A stretch of DNA of 10,368 nt from Synergistaceae bacterium (GCA_017427625.1 JAFRSL010000285.1:1-10368), one strand, 5' to 3'; positions 1-6,406 are shown, numbered from the stretch's first letter. Notes: generated from the sequence alone by a model not told the origin. Made by a program: numbers and translations.

Positions 1-514
1 AGAACATTGTAGTCTCTCCGTCGTTAAGCTCCAACTTCTTGTTCTCACAGCAGAATTTCCTGAACGTATACACATGTCTTCCCAGCTTGAAAGGGTCAAA
101 CGTGCAAATGAATATCACGAAAGCGTCAGGGAGGTCAATATACGACACTCCCTTTTCGAGAATATTCCCTCCCATTGAGAGATGATAAGCCCTCGTACGT
201 TTCATCAGGTGAATACTGTCTGATGTCTGCATCTCAACATCGAGTACCTTCTTTTCGTCAGCGTCTATCAGCGTGTCAAAGCGCACTCCGCGAGAATCAA
301 CGCCTGACCTTATGGGTGCCTGTATCTGAACGGAGCGTATTTTCCCGATATTTGCCGCCGGAAGTATTCGCCTCAGCATCTCGGAGCATATTTCAATATC
401 CTGCATAACCTTTCCGAAGAGAAAATCATTTGACAGCTTCAAATTCTCCCACTGTCTATCAGCCGGAAGATTCAGGGCATTGAAACGCGCCTCTATTTCC
501 TCCTCACTCCACAT
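1..514 (-). CDS. PD-(D/E)XK nuclease family transposase-like protein (Rpn/PDDEXK_2 type), 3' end outside window
   Basis: The open frame starts at ATG 514-512 and stays open for 171 codons to the left edge, so the C-terminus is missing. My reading shows a candidate nuclease core: Asp80 in VRFDTLID, then the strand DVEMQ (Glu94, Gln96), giving the D-(X)n-E-X-Q form typical of this family. It is followed by RTRAYHLSMGG (106-116) and the strongly characteristic FVIFICTFDPF (132-142) and HVYTF segments. These are hallmarks of the PDDEXK_2 family (annotated as 'PD-(D/E)XK nuclease family transposase', related to recombination-promoting Rpn nucleases). The N-terminal LSNDFLFGKVMQD (27-39) is also typical. 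Its start overlaps the lysA stop by one base (TGATG), so it is probably translated by coupling with lysA. Biological role of this family is poorly known; the nuclease activity is inferred from family, not from this sequence. Confidence 0.82.
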   Translation of the reverse strand, partial: MWSEEEIEARFNALNLPADRQWENLKLSNDFLFGKVMQDIEICSEMLRRILPAANIGKIRSVQIQAPIRSGVDSRGVRFDTLIDADEKKVLDVEMQTSDSIHLMKRTRAYHLSMGGNILEKGVSYIDLPDAFVIFICTFDPFKLGRHVYTFRKFCCENKKLELNDGETTMF

Positions 515-1824
515 CAAAGCACCTGACCCCTCACAATATCATCAAGCGTCTGACGTTCGGCAACAACCCTCGCTTTCCCGTCCTCAACGAACACTACCGC
601 CGGCCTCATGAGACAATTATAGTTGCTCGACATGCTGAATGTGTATGCCCCCGTGTTGTAGAGAGCGATAACATCTCCAGCTTTGACCGCCTGAATTTCA
701 GCGTCGTCAATGAGAATGTCGCCTGATTCGCAGCACTTCCCGACGATTGAGACCTTCCCGCCGTTCGATGGGTGATAGATTTCACCGTCAGCGTCGTCGA
801 CTTTCACAGCGTTGTACTCTGCCTGGTACAGCGCGACTCTTGGATTGTCCGCCATTCCTCCGTCAACAGCAATGTACGTAACTTCGGGTAATTCTCTGAC
901 GTTCTCGACGGTGTAGAGAGTGATTCCAGACTCGGAGATTATCCAGCGTCCAGGCTCAAGAATTGCTCGGGGAACTTCAAGACCGTATGACTTGCAACCG
1001 TCAATGAGAGCTTTCATCATCGCGTCGGTGTAGTATTCTGACTTCATGGCCGGAATTGCGGGATTGATTACAGCTCCGAAACCTCCGCCCATGTTAAGTT
1101 CGTAGGTCGTAAAGTTCAGCGAGGCTTTCAAGTCCTTCATGAGACGGAGGATTACGTCTATTGATTTCGTGTAGTCGTCAGTGTCGAAAAGCTGTGAGCC
1201 AACGTGAAAATGCAATCCCCTCCTGTCAACATGCTCGCATTCACGCGCGAACTTTATCGCCTCCGTGAGCATTGACCCCTCGCGTGAATCTGCCGGAACT
1301 CCAAATTTGCTGTCAGTGCTTCCCGTCGCAATGTACTTGTGTGTATGAGCGTCAACTCCGGGCGCAACTCGTATCATTACCTTCTGGACTATTCCGGCTT
1401 GACCTGCGAACTCGTCAATCGTCCTAATCTCGTCAGGGTGGTCAACGATTATTCTCCCGACACCTGATTTCACAGCAGCTTCAATCTCAGCTCGGCTCTT
1501 TGCGTTGCCGTTCATCTCGATTCGTTCGGGCGGAAATCCCGCGCTCAATGCCGTATGAAGCTCCCCAAGCGATACGACATCAAGGCCGAGTCCCTCATCT
1601 TGAATCAGCTTTGCCATCGCCCGAATGAGGAATGCTTTTCCCGCGTAACGTACCCTAGTGTTCGGCCAGCGTTCAAGGAATGTCTCGCGTAATTCACGGC
1701 ACCTCGAACGAATTATCCCTGCGTCGAAAACGTATAACGGTGTCCCGAATCTCTGCGCTAATTCTTGGCAGTCAACGCCGCCCCATGTCAAATGTGAAAT
1801 CTTAATGCACCCTTTCTTCGTCAT
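514..1824 (-). CDS. lysA: Diaminopimelate decarboxylase
   Basis: This 436-residue protein has the full length of the PLP-dependent fold-type III decarboxylase that converts meso-diaminopimelate to L-lysine and CO2, the last step of lysine synthesis, in the cytoplasm. Visible landmarks are the PLP Schiff-base lysine in RYAGKAF (Lys63), HFHVGSQ (205-211), the phosphate-binding GGGFG (246-250), EPGR (290-293), the substrate-binding Cys-Glu-Ser of CCESGD (364-369, contributed to the partner's active site in the dimer), and GAYTFSMSSNYN (392-403) near the end. The N-terminal FGTPLYVFD (26-34) is canonical, so ATG 1824 is a reasonable start; no upstream start is available because the next bases are AT-rich promoter. 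No Shine-Dalgarno sequence is visible and a TATAAT lies only 9 nt upstream, hinting at a very short leader. It is divergent from the GTPase gene and followed by the overlapping nuclease-family gene. Confidence 0.96.
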   Translation of the reverse strand: MTKKGCIKISHLTWGGVDCQELAQRFGTPLYVFDAGIIRSRCRELRETFLERWPNTRVRYAGKAFLIRAMAKLIQDEGLGLDVVSLGELHTALSAGFPPERIEMNGNAKSRAEIEAAVKSGVGRIIVDHPDEIRTIDEFAGQAGIVQKVMIRVAPGVDAHTHKYIATGSTDSKFGVPADSREGSMLTEAIKFARECEHVDRRGLHFHVGSQLFDTDDYTKSIDVILRLMKDLKASLNFTTYELNMGGGFGAVINPAIPAMKSEYYTDAMMKALIDGCKSYGLEVPRAILEPGRWIISESGITLYTVENVRELPEVTYIAVDGGMADNPRVALYQAEYNAVKVDDADGEIYHPSNGGKVSIVGKCCESGDILIDDAEIQAVKAGDVIALYNTGAYTFSMSSNYNCLMRPAVVFVEDGKARVVAERQTLDDIVRGQVL

Positions 1825-1870
1825 GATATTATGATTATATATAAATTTTGCGAAAAGGTATCACTCTATT
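1825..1870. promoter_or_regulatory. Shared divergent promoter region, lysA / PAS-GTPase
   Basis: The 46-bp gap is AT-rich. On the minus strand a perfect -10 (TATAAT, 1839-1834) sits 9 nt from the lysA ATG; a partial -35 (GTGATA, 1864-1859) is 19 nt further up, longer than ideal. If this -10 is used, the lysA transcript would begin only about 2-5 nt before the ATG and be close to leaderless. On the plus strand overlapping candidates TATATA (1836-1841) and TATAAA (1840-1845) precede AAAAGG (1853-1858), which could be a weak ribosome binding site for the GTPase gene. The two promoters would overlap and could be mutually exclusive. -35 matches are poor on both strands. Confidence 0.45.
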
Positions 1871-4105
1871 ATGATTCGACTGAACGATTGGGAACGCGAT
1901 AATTTCATAAATACGCCTCATCTTCCAGACATCACAGTAATATTTCCATCGAGGGAGATATATTTTTCACCTGAGCTTCTAAACGTGATGCGCCTCAATA
2001 TCGACACATGCCCGAAAACTTTAGATCAATGGTACGAGCTTTGCCACCCCGAAGACCACATGAAGCTCGCTAAACTCGAAGCGGCAATCTACGGCCACGA
2101 AAGCACGATCACTTTCACCCGAAAACTCTATTGCGGGGACGGATATTACCGAAACTTCAGGCTTGACGCTCTGATTCAGCGGGACAATTCAGGCCGGCCA
2201 TTGAAGTTGTCGGGGTCTGAGACTTTGGCGTTGAGTGCGTGGCTCGCGGCGGCTCAGGAGGGCGACAGAATCGAATGCACAGAGTCAAACGGCCGAGCTA
2301 AAATCCTTGAGGCCGTGAGAGTTCAAGGGGTAATGACGCTCCGCGATATTGGATGGATTGAGGACATGGAGCAGGAGAATTTGAGACTCAGGCGTGAGAT
2401 TCAACGTAGAATTTTCACAAAGTCAGCAGAAATTCCAGTACTCCACGAAGATTTCAGCGTCGCAACAATCCTCCGTAACAGGCTCGAAGACTGCATAAAA
2501 TCAGCCCTAAATGTCCTCACAGGCGACAACAGGCTGAAGGCTTTACGTCGTTCACTCAACGAGACATGTCTCACGATTGGGATTGCTGGTTTGACTTCAA
2601 GCGGTAAATCATCGTTCGTCAACGCGCTTCTCGGTGAGCGTCTAATTCCAGAACAGACCCGCGCAACTACGAACATTCCCATAATATGCCGCGAGGGTGA
2701 ATCAAGGTCAGCAAGAATAATGTATCAGGACGGACGAACTGAGGACATACGCGGGGCGAGGCTCACGGGTTCATACATGAAGGACGTAGCATCAGAGAGC
2801 CATAATCCCGGCAACAAGTCAGGAATTTCACGCATCGAAATCACTATGCCCGGCGCAATGATCCCGGAGGGGATTTGCTTCGTGGACACTCCAGGATTTG
2901 ACGCGCTCGCAAGCTCAGGCGGTGCGGCTCTGCGTAACGTACTCCCTGAACTCGACATGATAATTTACGTTACACCTGTGAGGGCGAGGCTGAAGGGTGC
3001 CGACTATGACTACCTACGAGTTTTGACGACGATGAATGACAGGCTGGTTTTCGTTCTCTCACAGATTGACCTCGAACGCGACGACTCGGAGGCTGGAAGG
3101 GTAATAAATTCCGCGCATGACAAAATTCTCGGCGACATCAACGCTATCCGTCAGGACATGAGGAACTTTTCACCAAACGGCCATGATTACGACGTTATAC
3201 CAGTGTCATCAAAGACAGCTCTCGAAAACTTCTACGACAAGAAATCTCAGGCTTGGGCGGATTCAAACATTGAGGACGCTGTGAGGTATTTCGCGCCTCT
3301 GGGATACGAGTCGTATACGAGGGCATTGCTTCTCAGGGCTGAAAGGACGCTCAGGCTCGTTGACGGTGTAGTTTCAAGGAAGGAGGTTACAGGATCTTCA
3401 CGATGGAGGTTGCAGGAGGTTGCAGGGAAACTGAGGAAAATTCTTGCTGACCGTGAGAACTTGCCGGAAATGCCTTCAGGTTATGCCTTCGCCGAGAGCG
3501 TAATCACTCCCAAGAATCAGAACCGTAATATTCTCTCCTCGCTCATTACGTCGATGAGGGAAAGGGAATTTCGTACCCGCTTCTTCGCGCTTGAGGCATT
3601 CAAGGGGAAAAGCAAGGCTCTCCTTCTTGGTGCTGAAAGAAATCAGAGCTTGAAACTCTTTTCGAGGCTCGCACATAACCTCATGCTTGAGGCTCTTCCT
3701 GACGGTGGCGTTACTTCGGGCGAATGGCTCTGCACAGGCCATGTCTCACCGTTTGGGTGCATAATGATTCCTGTTACCGGAAGCGGCGACAACATTCTCA
3801 TTGCCCCGTCGAACGCTAACATTTCACAGAACATCGACTGGCACAAACTTTTCCGAGAATATGTCCCTGTTGTCAGCGTTGACCTTGCGAGGGTTGACTC
3901 GGGGCTTTCGGACTTGGTGAACTCGCCGTATATTACGGGGCTTGCGCTCACTGACTGGGTTCTGTCGTTCGGGAACGCCGGGCTTTTCGACACGAGGCAG
4001 ATTGATTTGGTATCGCAGGTGCCGAAAAGAGTCAGGGAGTTCGTCGAGTTGAACGGCCTGAAGTCCCCCGAATGGTTCATTTACGAGAACTATAAGATAT
4101 TCTAG
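1871..4105 (+). CDS. Dynamin-like GTPase with N-terminal PAS-like domain
   Basis: A 744-residue protein with three parts. Residues ~25-120 resemble a PAS/PAC fold (YFSPELLNVM, then WYELCHPEDH at 54-63, where HPED is the usual PAS_3 landmark, then YYRNFRLDALIQ). Residues ~164-182 are a charged, likely coiled-coil linker (DMEQENLRLRREIQ). The GTPase domain follows: P-loop GLTSSGKS (240-247), switch I Thr266/Thr267 in TRATTN, G3 DTPGFD (339-344), and a G4-like SQID (397-400) in place of N/TKxD. This set matches the dynamin-family protein class of bacterial large GTPases, which act in membrane remodelling or related assemblies. The C-terminal ~270 residues are not recognised; I see no convincing membrane segment. 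Start ATG 1871 has a weak RBS (AAAAGG). Length is similar to bacterial dynamin-like proteins. The PAS fusion suggests sensing of a signal, but ligand and target are unknown. Confidence 0.8.
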   Translation: MIRLNDWERDNFINTPHLPDITVIFPSREIYFSPELLNVMRLNIDTCPKTLDQWYELCHPEDHMKLAKLEAAIYGHESTITFTRKLYCGDGYYRNFRLDALIQRDNSGRPLKLSGSETLALSAWLAAAQEGDRIECTESNGRAKILEAVRVQGVMTLRDIGWIEDMEQENLRLRREIQRRIFTKSAEIPVLHEDFSVATILRNRLEDCIKSALNVLTGDNRLKALRRSLNETCLTIGIAGLTSSGKSSFVNALLGERLIPEQTRATTNIPIICREGESRSARIMYQDGRTEDIRGARLTGSYMKDVASESHNPGNKSGISRIEITMPGAMIPEGICFVDTPGFDALASSGGAALRNVLPELDMIIYVTPVRARLKGADYDYLRVLTTMNDRLVFVLSQIDLERDDSEAGRVINSAHDKILGDINAIRQDMRNFSPNGHDYDVIPVSSKTALENFYDKKSQAWADSNIEDAVRYFAPLGYESYTRALLLRAERTLRLVDGVVSRKEVTGSSRWRLQEVAGKLRKILADRENLPEMPSGYAFAESVITPKNQNRNILSSLITSMREREFRTRFFALEAFKGKSKALLLGAERNQSLKLFSRLAHNLMLEALPDGGVTSGEWLCTGHVSPFGCIMIPVTGSGDNILIAPSNANISQNIDWHKLFREYVPVVSVDLARVDSGLSDLVNSPYITGLALTDWVLSFGNAGLFDTRQIDLVSQVPKRVREFVELNGLKSPEWFIYENYKIF

Positions 4106-4114
4106 CGTCATAGC

Positions 4115-4219
4115 GACCCCTCCGACCTTCGGCCACCTCCCCTTGTCAGGGGCGGCAAAAAGCGGCGAACTTAGCGCCCCCTGCAAAGGGGGAGAGGGCC
4201 ACGCAGTGGCGAGGGGGTC
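4115..4219. repeat. Nested palindromic intergenic element (REP/MITE-like)
   Basis: The element is bounded by near-perfect inverted ends, GACCCCTC at 4115 and GAGGGGGTC ending at 4219. Within it I see four smaller hairpins: CCGA-CCT-TCGG, CCCC-TTGTCA-GGGG, CCCCC-TGCAAA-GGGGG and CCAC-GCA-GTGG. The element fills almost the whole space between the convergent ends of the GTPase gene (4105) and nudC (4255), so it could terminate or stabilise both transcripts, although no long T-tract follows. The composition (C/G-runs flanking short loops) resembles short dispersed palindromic repeats seen between genes in many gut anaerobes. It encodes no transposase; only one copy is present here, so its repetitive nature is inferred from form. 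Confidence 0.6.
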
Positions 4220-4254
4220 TTCCTTCCCAGAGAGAGCCATCTATGGCAAGGGAG

Positions 4255-5007
4255 TTAGCGTCCTGCGAGAAAATTGTTGATTAGCCTCCTCGCAATGCTG
4301 GCCTCGCCGGGAATGTGCATGTTCTGGATTTCTTCCGGCGAGAAAAATCCCGCGTCCAATATCTCCACACTGTCAGGCTTCACTTCACCAGCCTCATATT
4401 CAGCCGTGAACCCAAGCATCAATGAGTTCGGGAACGGCCATGTCTGACTTCCGAAATACTTTATGTTCTTGACGGTTATGTTGACTTCCTCCATGATCTC
4501 GCGTTTCACAGCCTCTTCAACTCTCTCGCCCGGCTCAACGAATCCCGCGATTACGCTGTAACGGTCATCAACCCACGCGGCATTATGAGCAAGCAGCAAT
4601 TTACCCTCGCGTTCAACCGCAGTGATCACAGCCGGAGAAATCGGAGCATAGTAGACAGCCCCGCAAGCCTCGCATTCACGGCCATAATCGTTTGTGTGCG
4701 GAACGAGTTTAGCCCCGCAATGTGAGCAGTATCTCGCGTTCCTGAACCATGCCGCAAATTGAAACGCACTCGAAGCAATACTGAAAGCCGCATCTCCAGC
4801 TTCATACCAGAAATCACGGAAGCCCATGAGTTTCTCACCTTCACGAAGACTCTCTGGCTCTTTCACTTCCAGCCATGACGGTAACTTTTGCCAGACTTCG
4901 GGAAGTTCACGCGACGAACGAATCACATCAAGCCCCGAAATGTCATCATTCCCAAAGTCATAACGCCCGTCACGAAGAAATATCTTGTTTCCGCAGAATA
5001 TCATCAT
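4255..5007 (-). CDS. nudC: NAD(+) diphosphatase, NudC family
   Basis: A 250-residue cytoplasmic Nudix hydrolase that should cleave NADH/NAD to NMNH/NMN plus AMP and may remove NAD caps from RNA, as known for NudC. Evidence: an N-terminal domain, a zinc ribbon with C-X2-C at residues 94/97 (CSHC) and 112/115 (CEAC), the Nudix box GFVEPGE...REIMEEVNI (155-177), and the NudC signature SQTWPFPNS (187-195), usually SQPWPFPxS. The glycine near the end of the Nudix box is Asn here and the signature Pro is Thr; the catalytic Glu residues are intact. I place the start at ATG 5007 (a second ATG follows directly): AAAGGAG lies about 11 nt upstream. The frame extends to 5178, but that extension runs antisense through the yedF promoter and start. 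Divergent from yedF and convergent with the GTPase gene. Confidence 0.92.
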   Translation of the reverse strand: MMIFCGNKIFLRDGRYDFGNDDISGLDVIRSSRELPEVWQKLPSWLEVKEPESLREGEKLMGFRDFWYEAGDAAFSIASSAFQFAAWFRNARYCSHCGAKLVPHTNDYGRECEACGAVYYAPISPAVITAVEREGKLLLAHNAAWVDDRYSVIAGFVEPGERVEEAVKREIMEEVNITVKNIKYFGSQTWPFPNSLMLGFTAEYEAGEVKPDSVEILDAGFFSPEEIQNMHIPGEASIARRLINNFLAGR

Positions 5008-5019
5008 TTCTTTCAACGC

Positions 5020-5060
5020 TCCTTTGTGCCGTATAATATACTCCAAAAATTCAAAGGTGA
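5020..5060. promoter_or_regulatory. Overlapping divergent promoters, nudC / yedF-hpt
   Basis: On the plus strand TATAAT (5032-5037) is a perfect -10 for yedF; only a weak -35 (TCTTTC, 5009-5014) is seen. AAAGGTGA (5053-5060) is the yedF ribosome binding site. On the minus strand TATTAT (5038-5033) is a -10 candidate for nudC and AAAGGAG (5025-5019) its ribosome binding site. The two -10 hexamers occupy the same bases, so one polymerase should exclude the other. Confidence 0.5.
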
Positions 5061-5064
5061 TTAT

Positions 5065-5646
5065 ATGCTCTCTCTCACTACAGCAGGAAAATCCGCTAAT
5101 GACGCGCTCAATCTCGTCAAGAACGCCATCACGGGAAGCGGCGAACCTCTTAAAATTATGGTTGACGGCCCTGTTCAAGCTGATACTGTCAAAAGGTTTC
5201 TTGACTCTCAGGGTTATTCGGTGATGATTGAAGACGACGAAGGTACTCTCTACCTTACAGCCGCTAAGGAAGAAGCAAAGTCCATTCCCGCAAAAATCTC
5301 AGTCAAGAAAGAAGAAGTGTCAGCAGGAACAATCGGGGTCATAATTTCATGCCGAAACAAGGAATATAATTCGTCATTCATGAAGAAGTTTCTGTTGTCG
5401 CTCCTGAAAGCTGACATTAAGCCCGATGTTATTGCGCTTCTCGATGCTGCTGTGAAAATTGCCGCCTATAACTCGCCTCTCTGCGTAACTCTCAAGAAAC
5501 TTGAGGCTGAGGGTGTACAAATACTAATCTCGGAGTCATGCGCTGACAGGCTTGGTGTTACGGAGGCTGCTGGTGCTGGAGTTATTGCTGACATGAGTGA
5601 GATTCTTGACGAAATTTTTTCATGCAGTAAGATTGTCAGTATCTAG
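5065..5646 (+). CDS. yedF: YedF-like protein (degenerate TusA-like domain plus DsrE-like domain)
   Basis: A 193-residue protein with the two-domain plan of the 'sulfurtransferase-like selenium metabolism protein YedF' family. Residues 1-67 resemble the TusA/SirA fold (LKIMVDGPVQADTVKRFLDSQGYSV), and residues ~88-193 the DsrE-like fold (FMKKFLLSLLKADIKPDVIALLDAAVKI, LKKLEAEGVQIL, and the ending ADMSEILDEIFSCSKIVSI). Unlike typical members, the N-terminal CPxP cysteine is absent (AGKSANDAL occupies that place), and the DsrE motif usually written CGTC is ESC, keeping one Cys (Cys159). A sulfur- or selenium-relay role is therefore uncertain. Start chosen at ATG 5065 behind AAAGGTGA; an in-frame ATG at 4888 would lie inside nudC. 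hpt follows 18 bp later and is probably cotranscribed. The gene symbol is by family similarity only. Confidence 0.72.
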   Translation: MLSLTTAGKSANDALNLVKNAITGSGEPLKIMVDGPVQADTVKRFLDSQGYSVMIEDDEGTLYLTAAKEEAKSIPAKISVKKEEVSAGTIGVIISCRNKEYNSSFMKKFLLSLLKADIKPDVIALLDAAVKIAAYNSPLCVTLKKLEAEGVQILISESCADRLGVTEAAGAGVIADMSEILDEIFSCSKIVSI

Positions 5647-5650
5647 TTCA

Positions 5651-5660
5651 AAGGGGGATT
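5651..5660 (+). promoter_or_regulatory. Ribosome binding site deciding the TTG start of hpt
   Basis: The block AAGGGGGATT ends 4 nt before TTG 5665. There is no ATG in a suitable position before the conserved sequence, so this site supports TTG as the real start. The identical 10-mer recurs at 6252-6261 ahead of the heptamer leader ORF. Confidence 0.7.
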
Positions 5661-5664
5661 ACCA

Positions 5665-6201
5665 TTGTCGTATAAACTTGGTGAAGTAATAATCTCGCGT
5701 GAAACAATCGCGAAGAGGGTAAAGGCTCTTGCTGACGAGATAGCTCAGAATGCCGAAAGAGATAAGCCTCTCGTAATCGTCGGAATTTTGACAGGGGCGG
5801 CGTTCTTCTTGACCGACCTCGTTAGGGAGCTTCCAGAGGATTTGGACGTTAGGGTTGACTTCATGTCGGTGGCCTCGTATGGAGACAGCACGAAGACCAG
5901 CGGGGTTGTCAGGATCTTCCACGACCTTAAGACCAACATTGAGGGGAAGAATGTCATCGTCGTTGAGGACATAATCGACTCTGGATTAACGCTCTCGCAC
6001 CTTCTCGGACTCCTTCAGGGACGTAACCCCAACAGCCTCAAAGTCTGTGTTCTCCTCGACAAGAAGGAACGAAGGAAGACTGAGGTCAACGTGGACTACT
6101 GCGGGTTCAGCATTCCTGATAAGTTCGTCGTGGGATACGGGCTTGACTGCGCTAGTATGTGGAGGCATCTCAAGGACATCAAGTATGTGATTGAGGAATA
6201 A
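5665..6201 (+). CDS. hpt: Hypoxanthine phosphoribosyltransferase
   Basis: A 178-residue purine salvage enzyme that joins hypoxanthine (and often guanine) to PRPP, releasing pyrophosphate, in the cytoplasm. The PRPP-binding motif VEDIIDSGLTL is at 100-110, the flexible loop SYGDSTKTSG at 71-80, the base-binding Lys lies in LLDKKERR (130-137), and VGYGLDCASMWRHL (156-169) matches the usual C-terminal GYGLDY..YRNL. Full length for the family (~175-185). In the first loop the sequence is GILTGA (40-45), with Thr where many homologues carry Lys or Arg. Translation begins with TTG, supported by AAGGGGG directly upstream. It follows yedF by 18 bp on the same strand. Its last codons contain the -35 box of the downstream promoter. 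Confidence 0.94.
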   Translation: MSYKLGEVIISRETIAKRVKALADEIAQNAERDKPLVIVGILTGAAFFLTDLVRELPEDLDVRVDFMSVASYGDSTKTSGVVRIFHDLKTNIEGKNVIVVEDIIDSGLTLSHLLGLLQGRNPNSLKVCVLLDKKERRKTEVNVDYCGFSIPDKFVVGYGLDCASMWRHLKDIKYVIEE

Positions 6202-6218
6202 GAAGAGTGTGATATAAT
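6191..6218 (+). promoter_or_regulatory. Sigma-70-type promoter for the heptamer leader / lipoprotein unit
   Basis: TTGAGG (6191-6196, four of six consensus bases) and a perfect TATAAT (6213-6218) are separated by 16 bp. The -35 box lies inside the last codons of hpt. Transcription would begin near 6225, giving a leader of about 44 nt before the ATG at 6269. No hairpin with a T-run is seen between hpt and this promoter, so hpt transcripts could also enter the leader. Confidence 0.6.
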
Positions 6219-6222
6219 ACCT

Positions 6223-6237
6223 GAAATTCAAAATTTC
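6223..6237. promoter_or_regulatory. Perfect inverted repeat at the predicted transcription start
   Basis: GAAATT-CAA-AATTTC is a perfect 6-bp inverted repeat beginning 5 bp after the -10 hexamer, across the expected +1. Its position suits a repressor operator; it could also be a small 5' hairpin in the RNA. The AT-rich stem is short, so chance occurrence is possible. Confidence 0.35.
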
Positions 6238-6268
6238 TAAAATTCCAGCACAAGGGGGATTGACATCG

Positions 6269-6406
6269 ATGAAGCAAGTCGCTAAAATCGGTTATCGGTT
6301 ATCGGTTATCGGTTATCGGTTATCGGTTATCGGTTATCGGTTATCGGTTATCGGTTATCGGTTATCGGTTATCGTCATTCTTTTGTCTGGAATCTCAAGC
6401 AAGTAA
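6269..6406 (+). CDS. Small leader ORF built on a heptanucleotide repeat (45 aa)
   Basis: The frame begins at ATG 6269, 10 nt after a strong AGGGGG ribosome binding site (6253-6258), and encodes MKQVAKI, then four copies of GYRLSVI, then VILLSGISSK and TAA (6404-6406). No family is recognised. Because the DNA unit is 7 bp, three units make 21 bp and give the seven-residue peptide repeat, and every frame through the array is open on this strand. In the present 12-copy state the ORF ends 28 nt before a terminator hairpin. One extra unit (13 copies) or two fewer (10) would extend the product to 82 or 75 residues and end at TGA 6508-6510, overlapping the next gene's ATG; 11 or 14 copies would end at TGA 6420-6422. 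The peptide itself may matter less than where the ribosome stops. Translation is inferred from the RBS and promoter only. Confidence 0.55.
   Translation: MKQVAKIGYRLSVIGYRLSVIGYRLSVIGYRLSVIVILLSGISSK
6290..6373 (+). repeat. Tandem heptanucleotide repeat, 12 perfect copies of GGTTATC
   Basis: Eighty-four bases consist of twelve identical GGTTATC units, with ATC just before as a partial unit. There is no sequence difference among copies, which suggests recent expansion or ongoing slippage. Heptamer arrays of this kind are known as short tandemly repeated repetitive sequences in cyanobacteria, where an AGTTATC-type unit encodes SYQLSVI repeats; this is the GGTTATC version. On the minus strand the array contains stops in every frame (GATAACC reads through TAA), so only the plus strand is coding-capable. 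Confidence 0.97.

Noticed and set aside
175..408. Plus-strand open frame of 77 codons
   Set aside because: It lies antisense inside the nuclease-family gene, which has strong family motifs; there is no RBS and no family resemblance.
3643..4240. Two long minus-strand frames under the GTPase 3' end and into the palindromic element
   Set aside because: They mirror the coding bias of the GTPase gene, have no recognisable motifs or RBS, and overlap each other.
4888..5064. N-terminal extension of yedF by 59 codons
   Set aside because: It overlaps the start of nudC in antisense, and ATG 5065 has an AAAGGTGA site while the extension has no YedF features.
5008..5178. N-terminal extension of nudC by 57 codons
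   Set aside because: It would cross the yedF promoter, RBS and first codons in antisense, and its sequence does not resemble NudC. ATG 5007 has an RBS and gives the usual family length.
6290..6373. CRISPR array
   Set aside because: The units are directly adjacent 7-mers with no spacers and there are no cas genes.
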